From NCBI GenBank assembly GCA_934613645.1, contig CAKTTC010000006.1, positions 88,497-152,496 of the forward strand: a stretch of 64,000 nt of DNA. Reading direction: 5' to 3'. Below are positions 24,008 through 32,703 of the stretch, one piece after another. Each line of letters opens with the position of its first letter. Position 1 is the first letter of the stretch. The notes beneath the pieces are model-generated. The model made no database searches and was not told where the DNA came from. It saw only the letters and a list, made by a program, of their open reading frames with translations. A program made the position numbers and the translations under genes. The DNA is from an uncultured Opitutales bacterium. GTDB lineage: Bacteria; Verrucomicrobiota; Verrucomicrobiia; Opitutales; Intestinicryptomonadaceae.

Positions 24008-27000
24008 ATGCAGACAAATACAAAAATGAATTATCCCCAGCCAACGGGAATGTATAACCCCCAGAACGAACACGACGCTTGCGGAGTGGGGCTTATTGCC
24101 GACATCAACGGCACACCGAGCCACGAAATTGTCTCCGACGGCGTGAAAGTTCTCGACCGCCTGCTGCACAGAGGCGCGGTCGGCGGCGATTCGCAAACGG
24201 GGGACGGCGCGGGAATTCTGGTTCAGCTGCCCGACGAATTTTTCAGAAAAACGCTTCCGTTCGAACTTCCCCAAGCAGGCCGCTACGCCGCGGCAATGGT
24301 TTTCCTGCCGAACGACTCGACCGACACCGAAAAGTTCGAAGACATTTTCAAGAACATTTGTGCCGAAAACGGCTTCGCTTTCTTGGGTCGGCGCGAAGTT
24401 CCCGTAGACAAAACGGCAATCGGCGGCGTTGCGCTCCAGACGTGCCCCGCGATAGTCCAGTATTTTGTTTCGGCAAACTCGGCGGAGGGCGAAGACCTCG
24501 AGCGCGCGCTTTACGTTTTGCGCCGCGAAATTGAAAACGCCGCGGAAAAGGAGCTCGGCGAACGCGACGACATCTACATCTGCAGTTTCTCCTCGCGCAC
24601 GATAGTCTACAAGGGGCTTTTGAACGCCCCGCAGCTTAAGAAATTCTTCCCCGACCTCGGCGACGAATCGTTCAAGAGCGCGATTTCCCTCGTGCACCAA
24701 CGCTACAGCACAAACACGTTCCCGACGTGGTCGCTTGCGCAGCCGTTCAGATACTTGGCGCACAACGGCGAAATCAACACGCTGCGCGGCAACATCAACC
24801 AGATGAGAATGCGTCAGGAGCACTTCTCTTCCCCGCTTTTCGGCGACGACATCAAGAAGGTGCTGCCCATCATCAGAGGCCGCCAGAGCGACTCCGCCTC
24901 CCTCGACAACGCAGTCGAATTCTACCACGAAGCGGGGCGTTCGCTTGCGCACACAATGCTTATGCTTGTCCCGCAGGCGTGGGGCAAAAACTTCCACATC
25001 AGCCGCGACATTCAGGGATTTTTCGAATACCATTCGGGCGTGAGCGAACCGTGGGACGGCCCCGCGGCACTGGCGTTTACAAACGGCGTTCAGGCGGGCG
25101 CGCTGCTCGACAGAAACGGCCTGCGTCCCGCGCGCTACACGATAACCAAGAACGGGCTGTTCGTGCTGGCGTCGGAAACGGGCGTACTTGACATTCCCGC
25201 TTCTGAAGTGGCGTCGAAGGGCAGACTCCGCCCAGGGGAAATCATCTACATCGACACCCGAAAGGGGCGAATCCTCAAGGACGTCGAAATCAAGACAATC
25301 CTCGCCCGCGCAAAGCCCTACCGCCGCTGGGTTCAGGAAAACAGAATCGAACTCCCCGGGATTTTCGAAAGCATTTCCGCCCCGAGCGTCGGCGAAAACC
25401 TCATTCAGCGACAGCGCATTTTCGGCTACACGCGCGAAGACATCGACGTTATCCTCAAGCCAATGGCGACCGACGCCAAAGAGCCTATCGGCTCAATGGG
25501 CAACGACGCCGCGCTCTCCGTGCTCTCCGAAAAGCCACAGTTGCTCTACGATTACTTCAAGCAGCTTTTCGCCCAAGTTACCAACCCGCCAATCGACCCC
25601 ATTCGCGAAGAGCTTGTAATGAGCCTTATGACGTATATCGGCAACTGCGGCAACTCGCTTGTTGAAACGCCCGAGCTTGCGCACCTGCTCAAGCTCCCCT
25701 GCCCAATTCTCACAAACCACGACATCGCCTGCATACGCTCGTCGAAAATCCCGACGTTCCAAGCCGCCACAATCAAGGCTGAGTTCAACGCCGAGGGAGA
25801 AAGCCTGCAGGACGCCGTTGAAAAGATTTGCGACGAAGCCGAAAAGCTGGTGCGCGAAGGCAAGAGCGTTATAATTTTGAGCGACAAGAACCTGTCCTAC
25901 GGCTACGCGCCCGTGCCGATGCTGCTTGCGGTGTCGGCGGTCAACAACAGGCTAATCCACAAGAGCCTGCGCTACGCCGCGGGCATAGTTGCCGAAACGG
26001 GAGAGGCTCGCGAAATTATGCACTTCGCCCTGTTGCTGGGCTACGGCGCAACGGCAATAGTTCCGTATCTTGCAATAGAGACAATCGCCGATATGACCCA
26101 AAACGGCACAATCCAAAACCTCGACAGTGCGCGCGCGGTTGAAAACTACATAAGCGCAATCAAGAAGGGACTGCTTAAAATAATGTCGAAGATGGGCATT
26201 TCCACTTTGCGCAGCTATCGACAGGCGCAGATATTCGAGGCTATCGGCCTTTCGCGCGACTTTGTTGAAAAGTATTTCGAGGGAACGGCGTCGAACATCG
26301 GCGGCATAGGCGTGGAGGATATTTCGCGCGAATGCCTCGCCCGCTACCGCAACGCCTTCTACCCCAAGTTCAACGCCGAAAACGTGCTTGAAGACGAGGG
26401 CAAATACAAGTTCAAGAAGAACGGCGAAAACCACCTCTGGACGCCCGCAACAATCTCGCTTCTGCAGCGCGCAGTCCGCAACAACGACGAAGCCTCCTAC
26501 AGAGCCTATGCCGAAAACATCAACAATCAGGCAAAGCGTTTGTGCACTCTCCGCGGGCTGTTCAAGTTCAAGACGGCGGCAAACCCGCTTCCGCTCGACG
26601 AAGTCGAAAGCGAAGAATCGATTATCCACCGCTTCGTAAGCGGCGCAATGAGCTTCGGCGCGCTCTCTCCCGAGGCGCACGAGACAATCGCCATTGCAAT
26701 GAACCGCCTCGGCGCAATGAGCAACTGCGGCGAAGGCGGCGAAGACGAAGCCCGCTTCGGCGGCGAGTCGGCGTCGGCAATCAAGCAAGTTGCAAGCGGA
26801 CGCTTCGGCGTAACGGCGTCATACTTGGCGAGCGCAAAGGAAATCCAGATTAAGGTCGCCCAAGGCGCAAAGCCGGGCGAAGGCGGACAGCTCCCCGGCT
26901 ACAAGGTAAACGCGGCGATTGCAAAAATCCGCCACTCAATCCCGGGGGTCACGCTCATCTCGCCGCCGCCGCACCACGACATCTACTCAATCGAAGACCT

Positions 27001-28483
27001 CGCCCAGCTCATCTACGACCTCCGCAACTCCAATGAAAACGCGCGCGTTTCCGTAAAGCTTGTTTCGGAAATCGGCGTGGGCACAGTGGCGGCGGGCGTC
27101 GCCAAGGCCAAGGCCGACATGGTGCTCATAAGCGGGCACGACGGCGGAACGGGAGCTTCGCCGCTTACAAGCATTAAATACGCGGGCGCGCCGTGGGAGC
27201 TCGGCCTTGCCGAAACCCAGCAGACACTGCGCCTGAACGGCCTGCGCGACAAAATCAGAATTCAGGTCGACGGACAAATCAAGACGGGTCGCGACGTTGT
27301 AATAGGCGCGCTTTTGGGCGCGGAGGAATTCGGCTTTGCAACCGCAATTCTCGTTTCGGTGGGCTGCATAATGATGCGCGTCTGCCACAAGAACTGCTGC
27401 CCCGTGGGCGTTGCAACTCAGGACGAAGAGCTTAGAAAGAAGTTCCGCGGCAAGCCCGAACACATCGAAAACTACCTCAGATTCGTCGCCCGCGAAACGC
27501 GCGAAATACTCGCGTCGCTCGGGTTGCACTCAATCGACGAAGCGGTCGGCAGAAGCGACCTGCTCGAAAAGAACGACGCGCTCGACTTCTGGAAGTCGAA
27601 GAACCTCGACTTCTCGCCGATATTCGCGCAAACAGCCGAAGCCGACGCCCCGCGCCGCAGTGCGGGTCTTGCCCCGCGCGAAATCAAGACCGCCTACGAC
27701 AAGCGTCTTGTTGCGGAGTTCGCCGACTCAATCGAAAACGCAACCCCGCACGCCGCAGACTTCGAAATCCACAATTTCGACAGAAGCGCGGGTGCAATGC
27801 TCTCATACAACGTCGCCAAGAAGTGGGGCGACACGGGTCTTGCGCCCGACACAATCACCGTCAACTTCAAGGGTTGCGCGGGTCAGAGCTTCGGCGCATT
27901 CCTGTGCGGCGGCATAACTTTCAACCTCGAAGGCGAAGCCAACGACTACATCGGCAAGAGCCTTTCGGGAGGAAGAATAGTTCTGCGCGCGCCGAGCGAG
28001 CTTGAGGCCGAAAGCGCAAAGAACGTGATTGCGGGCAACGTGATAGGCTACGGCGCAACGCGCGGGCAAATCTACGTCAACGGACTTGCGGGCGAACGCT
28101 TCGCAATCAGAAACAGCGGCGCAACGCTCGTTTCCGAAGGCGTGGGCGACCACTGCTGCGAGTATATGACGGGCGGGCGCGTCGTGGTTCTCGGCTCTAC
28201 GGGCTTCAACTTCGCCGCGGGCATGACTGGCGGCTTCGCCTACGTTCTCGACGAATCGGGCGAATTCGACAGGCGTTGCAACCTCAGCAGCGTAGACTTG
28301 GAAAGCATTCCCGAAGGCTCGGAAAGCGAGCGCGAGCTCCGCGAAATAATCGGCAAGCACCTCGAATACACGGGCAGCGTCCGCGCCGCCGAAATACTCG
28401 GCGACTGGAAAAACTACCTGCCCAAGTTCGTAAAGGTGTTCCCGATTGACTACCGCGAAGCACTCCAAAGAACCGCAAAGTAA
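24008..28483 (+). CDS. gltB: Glutamate synthase (NADPH) large subunit
   Basis: About 1491 residues, the usual GltB length. It transfers the glutamine amide to 2-oxoglutarate, giving two glutamates. The mature N-terminal cysteine of the class II amidotransferase is in HDACGVGLIAD, so a propeptide of about 24 residues would be removed. The FMN-binding synthase domain contains GEGGEDEARFGG, KPGEGGQLPGYKV and SGHDGGTGASPL; 3Fe-4S cysteines are in CIMMRVCHKNCCPVG; the C-terminal GXGXG beta-helix domain ends the protein. The start at 24008 is chosen because it fits the leader after the sigma-54 promoter; ATGs at 24026 and 24044 are alternatives. gltD follows after 15 bases. Confidence 0.96.
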   Translation: MQTNTKMNYPQPTGMYNPQNEHDACGVGLIADINGTPSHEIVSDGVKVLDRLLHRGAVGGDSQTGDGAGILVQLPDEFFRKTLPFELPQAGRYAAAMVFLPNDSTDTEKFEDIFKNICAENGFAFLGRREVPVDKTAIGGVALQTCPAIVQYFVSANSAEGEDLERALYVLRREIENAAEKELGERDDIYICSFSSRTIVYKGLLNAPQLKKFFPDLGDESFKSAISLVHQRYSTNTFPTWSLAQPFRYLAHNGEINTLRGNINQMRMRQEHFSSPLFGDDIKKVLPIIRGRQSDSASLDNAVEFYHEAGRSLAHTMLMLVPQAWGKNFHISRDIQGFFEYHSGVSEPWDGPAALAFTNGVQAGALLDRNGLRPARYTITKNGLFVLASETGVLDIPASEVASKGRLRPGEIIYIDTRKGRILKDVEIKTILARAKPYRRWVQENRIELPGIFESISAPSVGENLIQRQRIFGYTREDIDVILKPMATDAKEPIGSMGNDAALSVLSEKPQLLYDYFKQLFAQVTNPPIDPIREELVMSLMTYIGNCGNSLVETPELAHLLKLPCPILTNHDIACIRSSKIPTFQAATIKAEFNAEGESLQDAVEKICDEAEKLVREGKSVIILSDKNLSYGYAPVPMLLAVSAVNNRLIHKSLRYAAGIVAETGEAREIMHFALLLGYGATAIVPYLAIETIADMTQNGTIQNLDSARAVENYISAIKKGLLKIMSKMGISTLRSYRQAQIFEAIGLSRDFVEKYFEGTASNIGGIGVEDISRECLARYRNAFYPKFNAENVLEDEGKYKFKKNGENHLWTPATISLLQRAVRNNDEASYRAYAENINNQAKRLCTLRGLFKFKTAANPLPLDEVESEESIIHRFVSGAMSFGALSPEAHETIAIAMNRLGAMSNCGEGGEDEARFGGESASAIKQVASGRFGVTASYLASAKEIQIKVAQGAKPGEGGQLPGYKVNAAIAKIRHSIPGVTLISPPPHHDIYSIEDLAQLIYDLRNSNENARVSVKLVSEIGVGTVAAGVAKAKADMVLISGHDGGTGASPLTSIKYAGAPWELGLAETQQTLRLNGLRDKIRIQVDGQIKTGRDVVIGALLGAEEFGFATAILVSVGCIMMRVCHKNCCPVGVATQDEELRKKFRGKPEHIENYLRFVARETREILASLGLHSIDEAVGRSDLLEKNDALDFWKSKNLDFSPIFAQTAEADAPRRSAGLAPREIKTAYDKRLVAEFADSIENATPHAADFEIHNFDRSAGAMLSYNVAKKWGDTGLAPDTITVNFKGCAGQSFGAFLCGGITFNLEGEANDYIGKSLSGGRIVLRAPSELEAESAKNVIAGNVIGYGATRGQIYVNGLAGERFAIRNSGATLVSEGVGDHCCEYMTGGRVVVLGSTGFNFAAGMTGGFAYVLDESGEFDRRCNLSSVDLESIPEGSESERELREIIGKHLEYTGSVRAAEILGDWKNYLPKFVKVFPIDYREALQRTAK

Positions 28484-28498
28484 ACGGAACCCGACCCT

Positions 28499-29899
28499 AT
28501 GCCAAAAGAATTCCTCACAGTCAAACGCCGCGACCCCCAATACAGGGAGTCGCGCACGGCCGACTACCGCGACGTCGAGATACGCCCCGACGCCGCCACA
28601 GTCCGCGAGCAGTCAAAACGCTGTATGGGTTGCGGAATCCCGTTCTGCCACGCATACGGCTGCCCGCTCGGCAACAATATTCCCGACTTCAACGCCGCCG
28701 TGCGCGAAGGGCGCGACAGCTACGCCTACGAAATACTCTCGCAAACCTCGCCGTTTCCCGAGTTTACATCGCGCATATGCCCCGCCCTGTGCGAGTCGGC
28801 ATGCTGCGCGGGGCTGCCAAGCCGCCCCGTCACGGTCAAGCAGATTGAATACCACACGATAGAGTCGGCGTTTGCAAACGGCGTCGTGCGCCCGCGCATT
28901 CCGCGCAACCTCACGGGCAAGCGCGTCGCGGTCATAGGCGCGGGCCCCTCGGGGCTTGCGTGTGCCGACAGGCTGCGCTCGCTTGGGCACGAAGTTTGCG
29001 TGTTCGAAAAACACTCTTTCGCGGGCGGGCTTCTGCGCTACGGCATTCCCGATTTCAAGCTTGAAAAGCACGTCATAGAACGCCGCATTTCGCTGATGCG
29101 TCAGGCGGGAATTATTTTCGAATTCGACACTGAAATCGGCAAAGACGTTTCCGCCGACTACATAAAAAAACGCTTCGACGCCGTCTGTTTGTGCATAGGC
29201 TGCGAAACCCCGCGCGACCTCAAAATAAAGGGGCGCGAGCTTGGCGGAATCCACTACGCGCTCGAGTTTTTGGGCTCTCAAAACAGATTCAACTCGGGCG
29301 AAAATCTTTCGCTCGAAATTTCCGCCAAGGGCAAAAACGTCCTGATTATCGGCGGCGGCGACACGGGAAGCGACTGCCTCGGAACGGCTATAAGACAGGG
29401 CGCGAAGAGCGTTGTTCAAATAGAGATTATGCCCGAACCGCCCGCCGAACGCGACGCCTCCACGCCGTGGCCGATGTGGGAATACAAAAAACGCACCTCC
29501 AGCAGCCACCTTGAAGGCGGCGAAAGAATGTGGAGCATTGCAAGCAAAGAGTTCGCGGGCAAAGACGGTAAAGTCCGCGCTCTGAAAGCGGCAAAACTCA
29601 AGTGGGAAATAGTAAACGGACGCCCGAAGTCGTTCACCGAAATTCCCGACACGGAATTCGAAATCCCCGCCGACTTGGTTCTGCTTTCGATGGGCTTTAC
29701 GGGCGTGCCCAAAAGTGGAATCGCCGAAGAGCTTTCGCTCGAACTTGCGGAGCGCGGCGGCATAAAAACGGCGGGAAATATGTCCACTTCGGCGGACAAA
29801 ATTTTCGCCTGCGGCGACGCCGTGTCGGGGCCGTCGCTCGTAGTCCGCGCAATAGCCTCGGGAATAAAACTTGCGTATGAAGTTGACAAAGCAATTTAG
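28499..29899 (+). CDS. gltD: Glutamate synthase small subunit
   Basis: 466 residues. The subunit passes electrons from NADPH through FAD and Fe-S clusters to GltB. The N-terminal cysteine motifs CMGCGIPFC, then GCPLGNNIPDFN, and CPALCESACCAG bind two 4Fe-4S clusters. The FAD-binding GAGPSGLACADRL is near residue 148, the NADPH-binding IIGGGDTGSDCLG near residue 285, and the closing FACGDAVSGPSLVVRA near residue 435. Length and context with gltB make this GltD rather than a related preTA or subunit-like oxidoreductase. Confidence 0.96.
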   Translation: MPKEFLTVKRRDPQYRESRTADYRDVEIRPDAATVREQSKRCMGCGIPFCHAYGCPLGNNIPDFNAAVREGRDSYAYEILSQTSPFPEFTSRICPALCESACCAGLPSRPVTVKQIEYHTIESAFANGVVRPRIPRNLTGKRVAVIGAGPSGLACADRLRSLGHEVCVFEKHSFAGGLLRYGIPDFKLEKHVIERRISLMRQAGIIFEFDTEIGKDVSADYIKKRFDAVCLCIGCETPRDLKIKGRELGGIHYALEFLGSQNRFNSGENLSLEISAKGKNVLIIGGGDTGSDCLGTAIRQGAKSVVQIEIMPEPPAERDASTPWPMWEYKKRTSSSHLEGGERMWSIASKEFAGKDGKVRALKAAKLKWEIVNGRPKSFTEIPDTEFEIPADLVLLSMGFTGVPKSGIAEELSLELAERGGIKTAGNMSTSADKIFACGDAVSGPSLVVRAIASGIKLAYEVDKAI

Positions 29900-29917
29900 C
29901 GCGCAAAAATAGAAAAT

Positions 29918-31465
29918 GTGAAGAAGATGGACAACGCCAACCTCAGTATCAACGTTCTCAAAAAGATAAGCCACCTTGTGGCAAAGCGCGCGTCGGTGCC
30001 CGATTTGATAAGACAAATTCTCGACGTTCTCCACACGGAAATGGGACTGCTTCGCGGAACGGTGACGCTCAGAGAGGGCGATATGCTCGTAATAGAGGCG
30101 TCGCAGGGGCTGAGCAAAAACGAGGTTGAGCGCGGAACGTATCGCGTGGGCGAAGGCATCACGGGCAAGGTAGCCCAAGACGCCAAGCCGCGCGTAATTC
30201 CCGACGTTTCCAAGGAAAAATCGTTCCTGAACAGAACGGGGGCAAGAAGCGGCGAAACAAACGTCGCGTTCATCTGCGTGCCAATCGTCTACCGCGACGA
30301 CGTAATCGGCACAATCAGCATTGACAGAAAAGTCGATGAAAAAACCGACCTCGACGCCGACTTGTACCTGCTCGAAATCATCGCCAACATCACCGCCGAC
30401 GCCGTCTACGCCGCCTACACCGCCGTGGAGGAAAAGGAAAAGCTCATTTCGGAAAACCGCCGCCTGCAGCTCGAGCTTGACAACAAGCTTCGCCTTAACG
30501 AGTTCATCGGCAACGGCACGAATATGAAAAAAATCTATTCGATGGTTTTCAAGGTTGCCACGTCTTCGGCAACGGTGCTAATCCGCGGTGAGTCGGGAAC
30601 GGGCAAGGAGCTTGTTGCGCGGGCAATCCAGAAAAACTCGGCGCGCAAAGACAAGCCGTTTGTTTCCATAAACTGCGCAGCCCTCCCCGAAGGGCTTGTT
30701 GAAAGCGAGCTTTTCGGGCACGAAAAGGGCGCGTTCACGGGAGCTATCAACAGAAAAATAGGGCTTGTGGAAGTAGCCGACGGCGGAACGCTTTTTCTCG
30801 ACGAAGTGGGCGACCTCACGCTTTTTATGCAGTTGAAGCTTTTGCGCTTCATTCAGGAGCACACTTTCTACCGCGTGGGCAGCGGCGAAGAGCACAAAGT
30901 CGACGTGCGCATAATAGCCGCCACAAGCCGCAATCTCGAGGAGATGATAAAAAACGGAACGTTCAGGGAAGACTTGTATTACCGCCTCAACGTCTTCCCC
31001 ATATATCTGCCCGCGCTGCGCAACAGAAAGTGCGACATCATTCCCCTTGCCGAACACTTCCTGCAAAAATACAACGCAGTCCACAACAAGTCGGTCTCGA
31101 GAATCTCGACGGCGGCAATAAGCATGCTCACCTCATACTACTGGCCGGGGAACGTCCGCGAGCTTGAAAACAGCATTGAATACGCGGTGCTCAACACTTC
31201 CGACAACGTAATAAGCGGCTACAATCTGCCGCCATCGCTGCAGACCGACGTTACCGTGCATTCCAACTCCACTCCGTCTTTCGACGAAACCGAGAGTGCC
31301 GACTACGAAACGCTTGTAGACAATTTCGAAAAGGAGATAATTACAAACGCCCTCAAGCGCAACAAGGGCAACGCCTCCGCAACCGCGAAATACCTCAAGA
31401 CGACCCCGCGAATCATTCTCTACAAAATCAAAAAGCTGCATATTGATTCCGACCTCTACAAATAG
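29918..31465 (+). CDS. Sigma-54-dependent activator, GAF-AAA+-Fis (NifA/NtrC type)
   Basis: 515 residues. An N-terminal GAF domain (about 20-165) is followed by a short coiled coil, then the AAA+ domain with Walker A GESGTGKE (224-231), the sigma-54 contact loop GAFTGA (271-276) and Walker B TLFLDEVGD (291-299). A Fis-type helix-turn-helix lies near 475-510 (NKGNASATAKYLKTTPRIILYKIKKL). The architecture is that of NifA; there is no receiver domain. GTG at 29918 and ATG at 29927 are both possible starts. As the third gene behind gltB it would be expressed from a sigma-54 promoter it probably activates, with the shared palindromes as likely binding sites. The GAF ligand is unknown; PII or 2-oxoglutarate are candidates. 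Confidence 0.93.
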   Translation: MKKMDNANLSINVLKKISHLVAKRASVPDLIRQILDVLHTEMGLLRGTVTLREGDMLVIEASQGLSKNEVERGTYRVGEGITGKVAQDAKPRVIPDVSKEKSFLNRTGARSGETNVAFICVPIVYRDDVIGTISIDRKVDEKTDLDADLYLLEIIANITADAVYAAYTAVEEKEKLISENRRLQLELDNKLRLNEFIGNGTNMKKIYSMVFKVATSSATVLIRGESGTGKELVARAIQKNSARKDKPFVSINCAALPEGLVESELFGHEKGAFTGAINRKIGLVEVADGGTLFLDEVGDLTLFMQLKLLRFIQEHTFYRVGSGEEHKVDVRIIAATSRNLEEMIKNGTFREDLYYRLNVFPIYLPALRNRKCDIIPLAEHFLQKYNAVHNKSVSRISTAAISMLTSYYWPGNVRELENSIEYAVLNTSDNVISGYNLPPSLQTDVTVHSNSTPSFDETESADYETLVDNFEKEIITNALKRNKGNASATAKYLKTTPRIILYKIKKLHIDSDLYK

Positions 31466-31511
31466 CCGAAAACCCTTGCAATGCGCCCCCGAATGCGCTT
31501 GAGTGGAAAAA

Positions 31512-32027
31512 ATGAAAAAGTGCATTGCAATAGATATGGACTGCGTTATGGCAGACCTCTACGACGGTTTTGTGGCGTTTGAGGAAAAAGTTTCGGGCAA
31601 AAAAATCGACCGCCAAGCAGTCCGCGGCGTGCCCATCGTAAAAGCCTTTCCATCCTGCCGCGACTTCCTCCGCCAAGACGGCGTTTACGAGTTCGCCCCC
31701 GTTATGGACGGCGCGGTTGAAACAATAAAATACCTGAACGAAAAATACCGCGTCCTGATTGTCTCCGCCGCAACGGAATACCCCAACAGCATGCGCGAAA
31801 AAATGGCGTGGCTTGCCGAGCACTTTCCCTACCTGCACTGGAAGCAGTTTGTCTTCTGCGGAACGAAAGACTTTGTGCGCGCCGACATAATGATTGACGA
31901 CAAAATCTCGAACCTCGACGCCTTTGACGGCTCTACGAAAATCCTCTTCGCCCAGCCCCACAACGAGGGCGTGCAAAAAGACGGCGTTGTGCGGCTCGAC
32001 TGGCGCGGCATACGCGAATTTCTGTAG
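31512..32027 (+). CDS. 5'(3')-deoxyribonucleotidase-like HAD phosphatase
   Basis: 171 residues of the 5'-nucleotidase C (NT5C) HAD group, which dephosphorylates deoxynucleotides. The nucleophile and acid aspartates are in IAIDMDCVMADL near residue 8; the lysine/arginine motif region SAATEYPNSM and the metal site IMIDDKISNLD near residue 130 are present. ATG 31512 is preferred over the GTG three codons earlier. It lies 46 bases after the sigma-54 activator and may be cotranscribed; a terminator follows it. Confidence 0.82.
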   Translation: MKKCIAIDMDCVMADLYDGFVAFEEKVSGKKIDRQAVRGVPIVKAFPSCRDFLRQDGVYEFAPVMDGAVETIKYLNEKYRVLIVSAATEYPNSMREKMAWLAEHFPYLHWKQFVFCGTKDFVRADIMIDDKISNLDAFDGSTKILFAQPHNEGVQKDGVVRLDWRGIREFL

Positions 32028-32062
32028 CGCGCCGCCCCGGCTTTTCCCCGCGCCCCGAATCG

Positions 32063-32094
32063 CGCCGCATTGCAAAAATGCGGCGTTAATTTTT
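32063..32094 (+). terminator. Rho-independent terminator
   Basis: A CGCCGCATT / AATGCGGCG stem with a GCAAA loop is followed by TTAATTTTT. It closes the gltB-gltD-activator-nucleotidase unit before tpx. Confidence 0.85.
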
Positions 32095-32119
32095 AGCCCG
32101 CAAAGCCGATAAAGCGGCT

Positions 32120-32626
32120 ATGAAAAACTCCGTTAAATTCAAAGGCAGGGAAATTTTTTTGCGCGGAACGTTCCCCAAAATAGGCGAAACCGCGCCCGAC
32201 TTCAAACTTGCGCAGGGCGACCTCACCGACTTCACGCTTGCCGATGCGGGCGGCAAAAAAACGGTGCTCAACATCTTTCCGAGCCTCGACACTTCCGTAT
32301 GCGCAATGTCGGTCAGAAAGTTCAACGAAATGGCGGCGAAGCTCGGGAACGTAGAGGTTCTGTGCATTTCAAAAGACCTGCCGTTTGCCCAAAACCGCTT
32401 CTGTGTCGCGGAGGGAATTGCAAACGTAACGCCGCTTTCCGACTGCCGCGCCGACTCGCGCTTCGGCGAAGACTACGGCGTGCTGATTGAATCGGGCGCG
32501 CTTTGCGGTCTGCTTGCGCGGGCAGTTGTGGTTATCGACAAAAACGGAAAAGTTGCCTACGCCGCCCTCAACGCAGAAATAGCCGAAGAACCCGACTACG
32601 CCCGCGTGCTCGACGCGCTTGCATAA
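32120..32626 (+). CDS. tpx: Thiol peroxidase
   Basis: 168 residues, the length of atypical 2-Cys peroxiredoxin Tpx, which reduces peroxides with thioredoxin. The peroxidatic cysteine lies in PSLDTSVCAMSVRKFN near residue 61 and the resolving cysteine in FAQNRFCVAEGI near residue 95. The GLLARAVVVIDKNGKV segment carries the conserved active-site arginine. It is cytoplasmic. It stands alone between the upstream terminator and the convergent GH13 gene. Confidence 0.95.
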   Translation: MKNSVKFKGREIFLRGTFPKIGETAPDFKLAQGDLTDFTLADAGGKKTVLNIFPSLDTSVCAMSVRKFNEMAAKLGNVEVLCISKDLPFAQNRFCVAEGIANVTPLSDCRADSRFGEDYGVLIESGALCGLLARAVVVIDKNGKVAYAALNAEIAEEPDYARVLDALA

Positions 32627-32703
32627 CCGCCCCAAATCGGTGGTGAATCCGCGCCGAATGCTCCGCATACAACGCGCCGCATACGCGCTTGCGCGCGGCA
32701 AAA

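Noticed and set aside
32627..32703. Possible terminator between tpx and the GH13 gene
   Set aside because: GC-rich pairing exists but no T-run follows on either strand, so it is not supported as a terminator.
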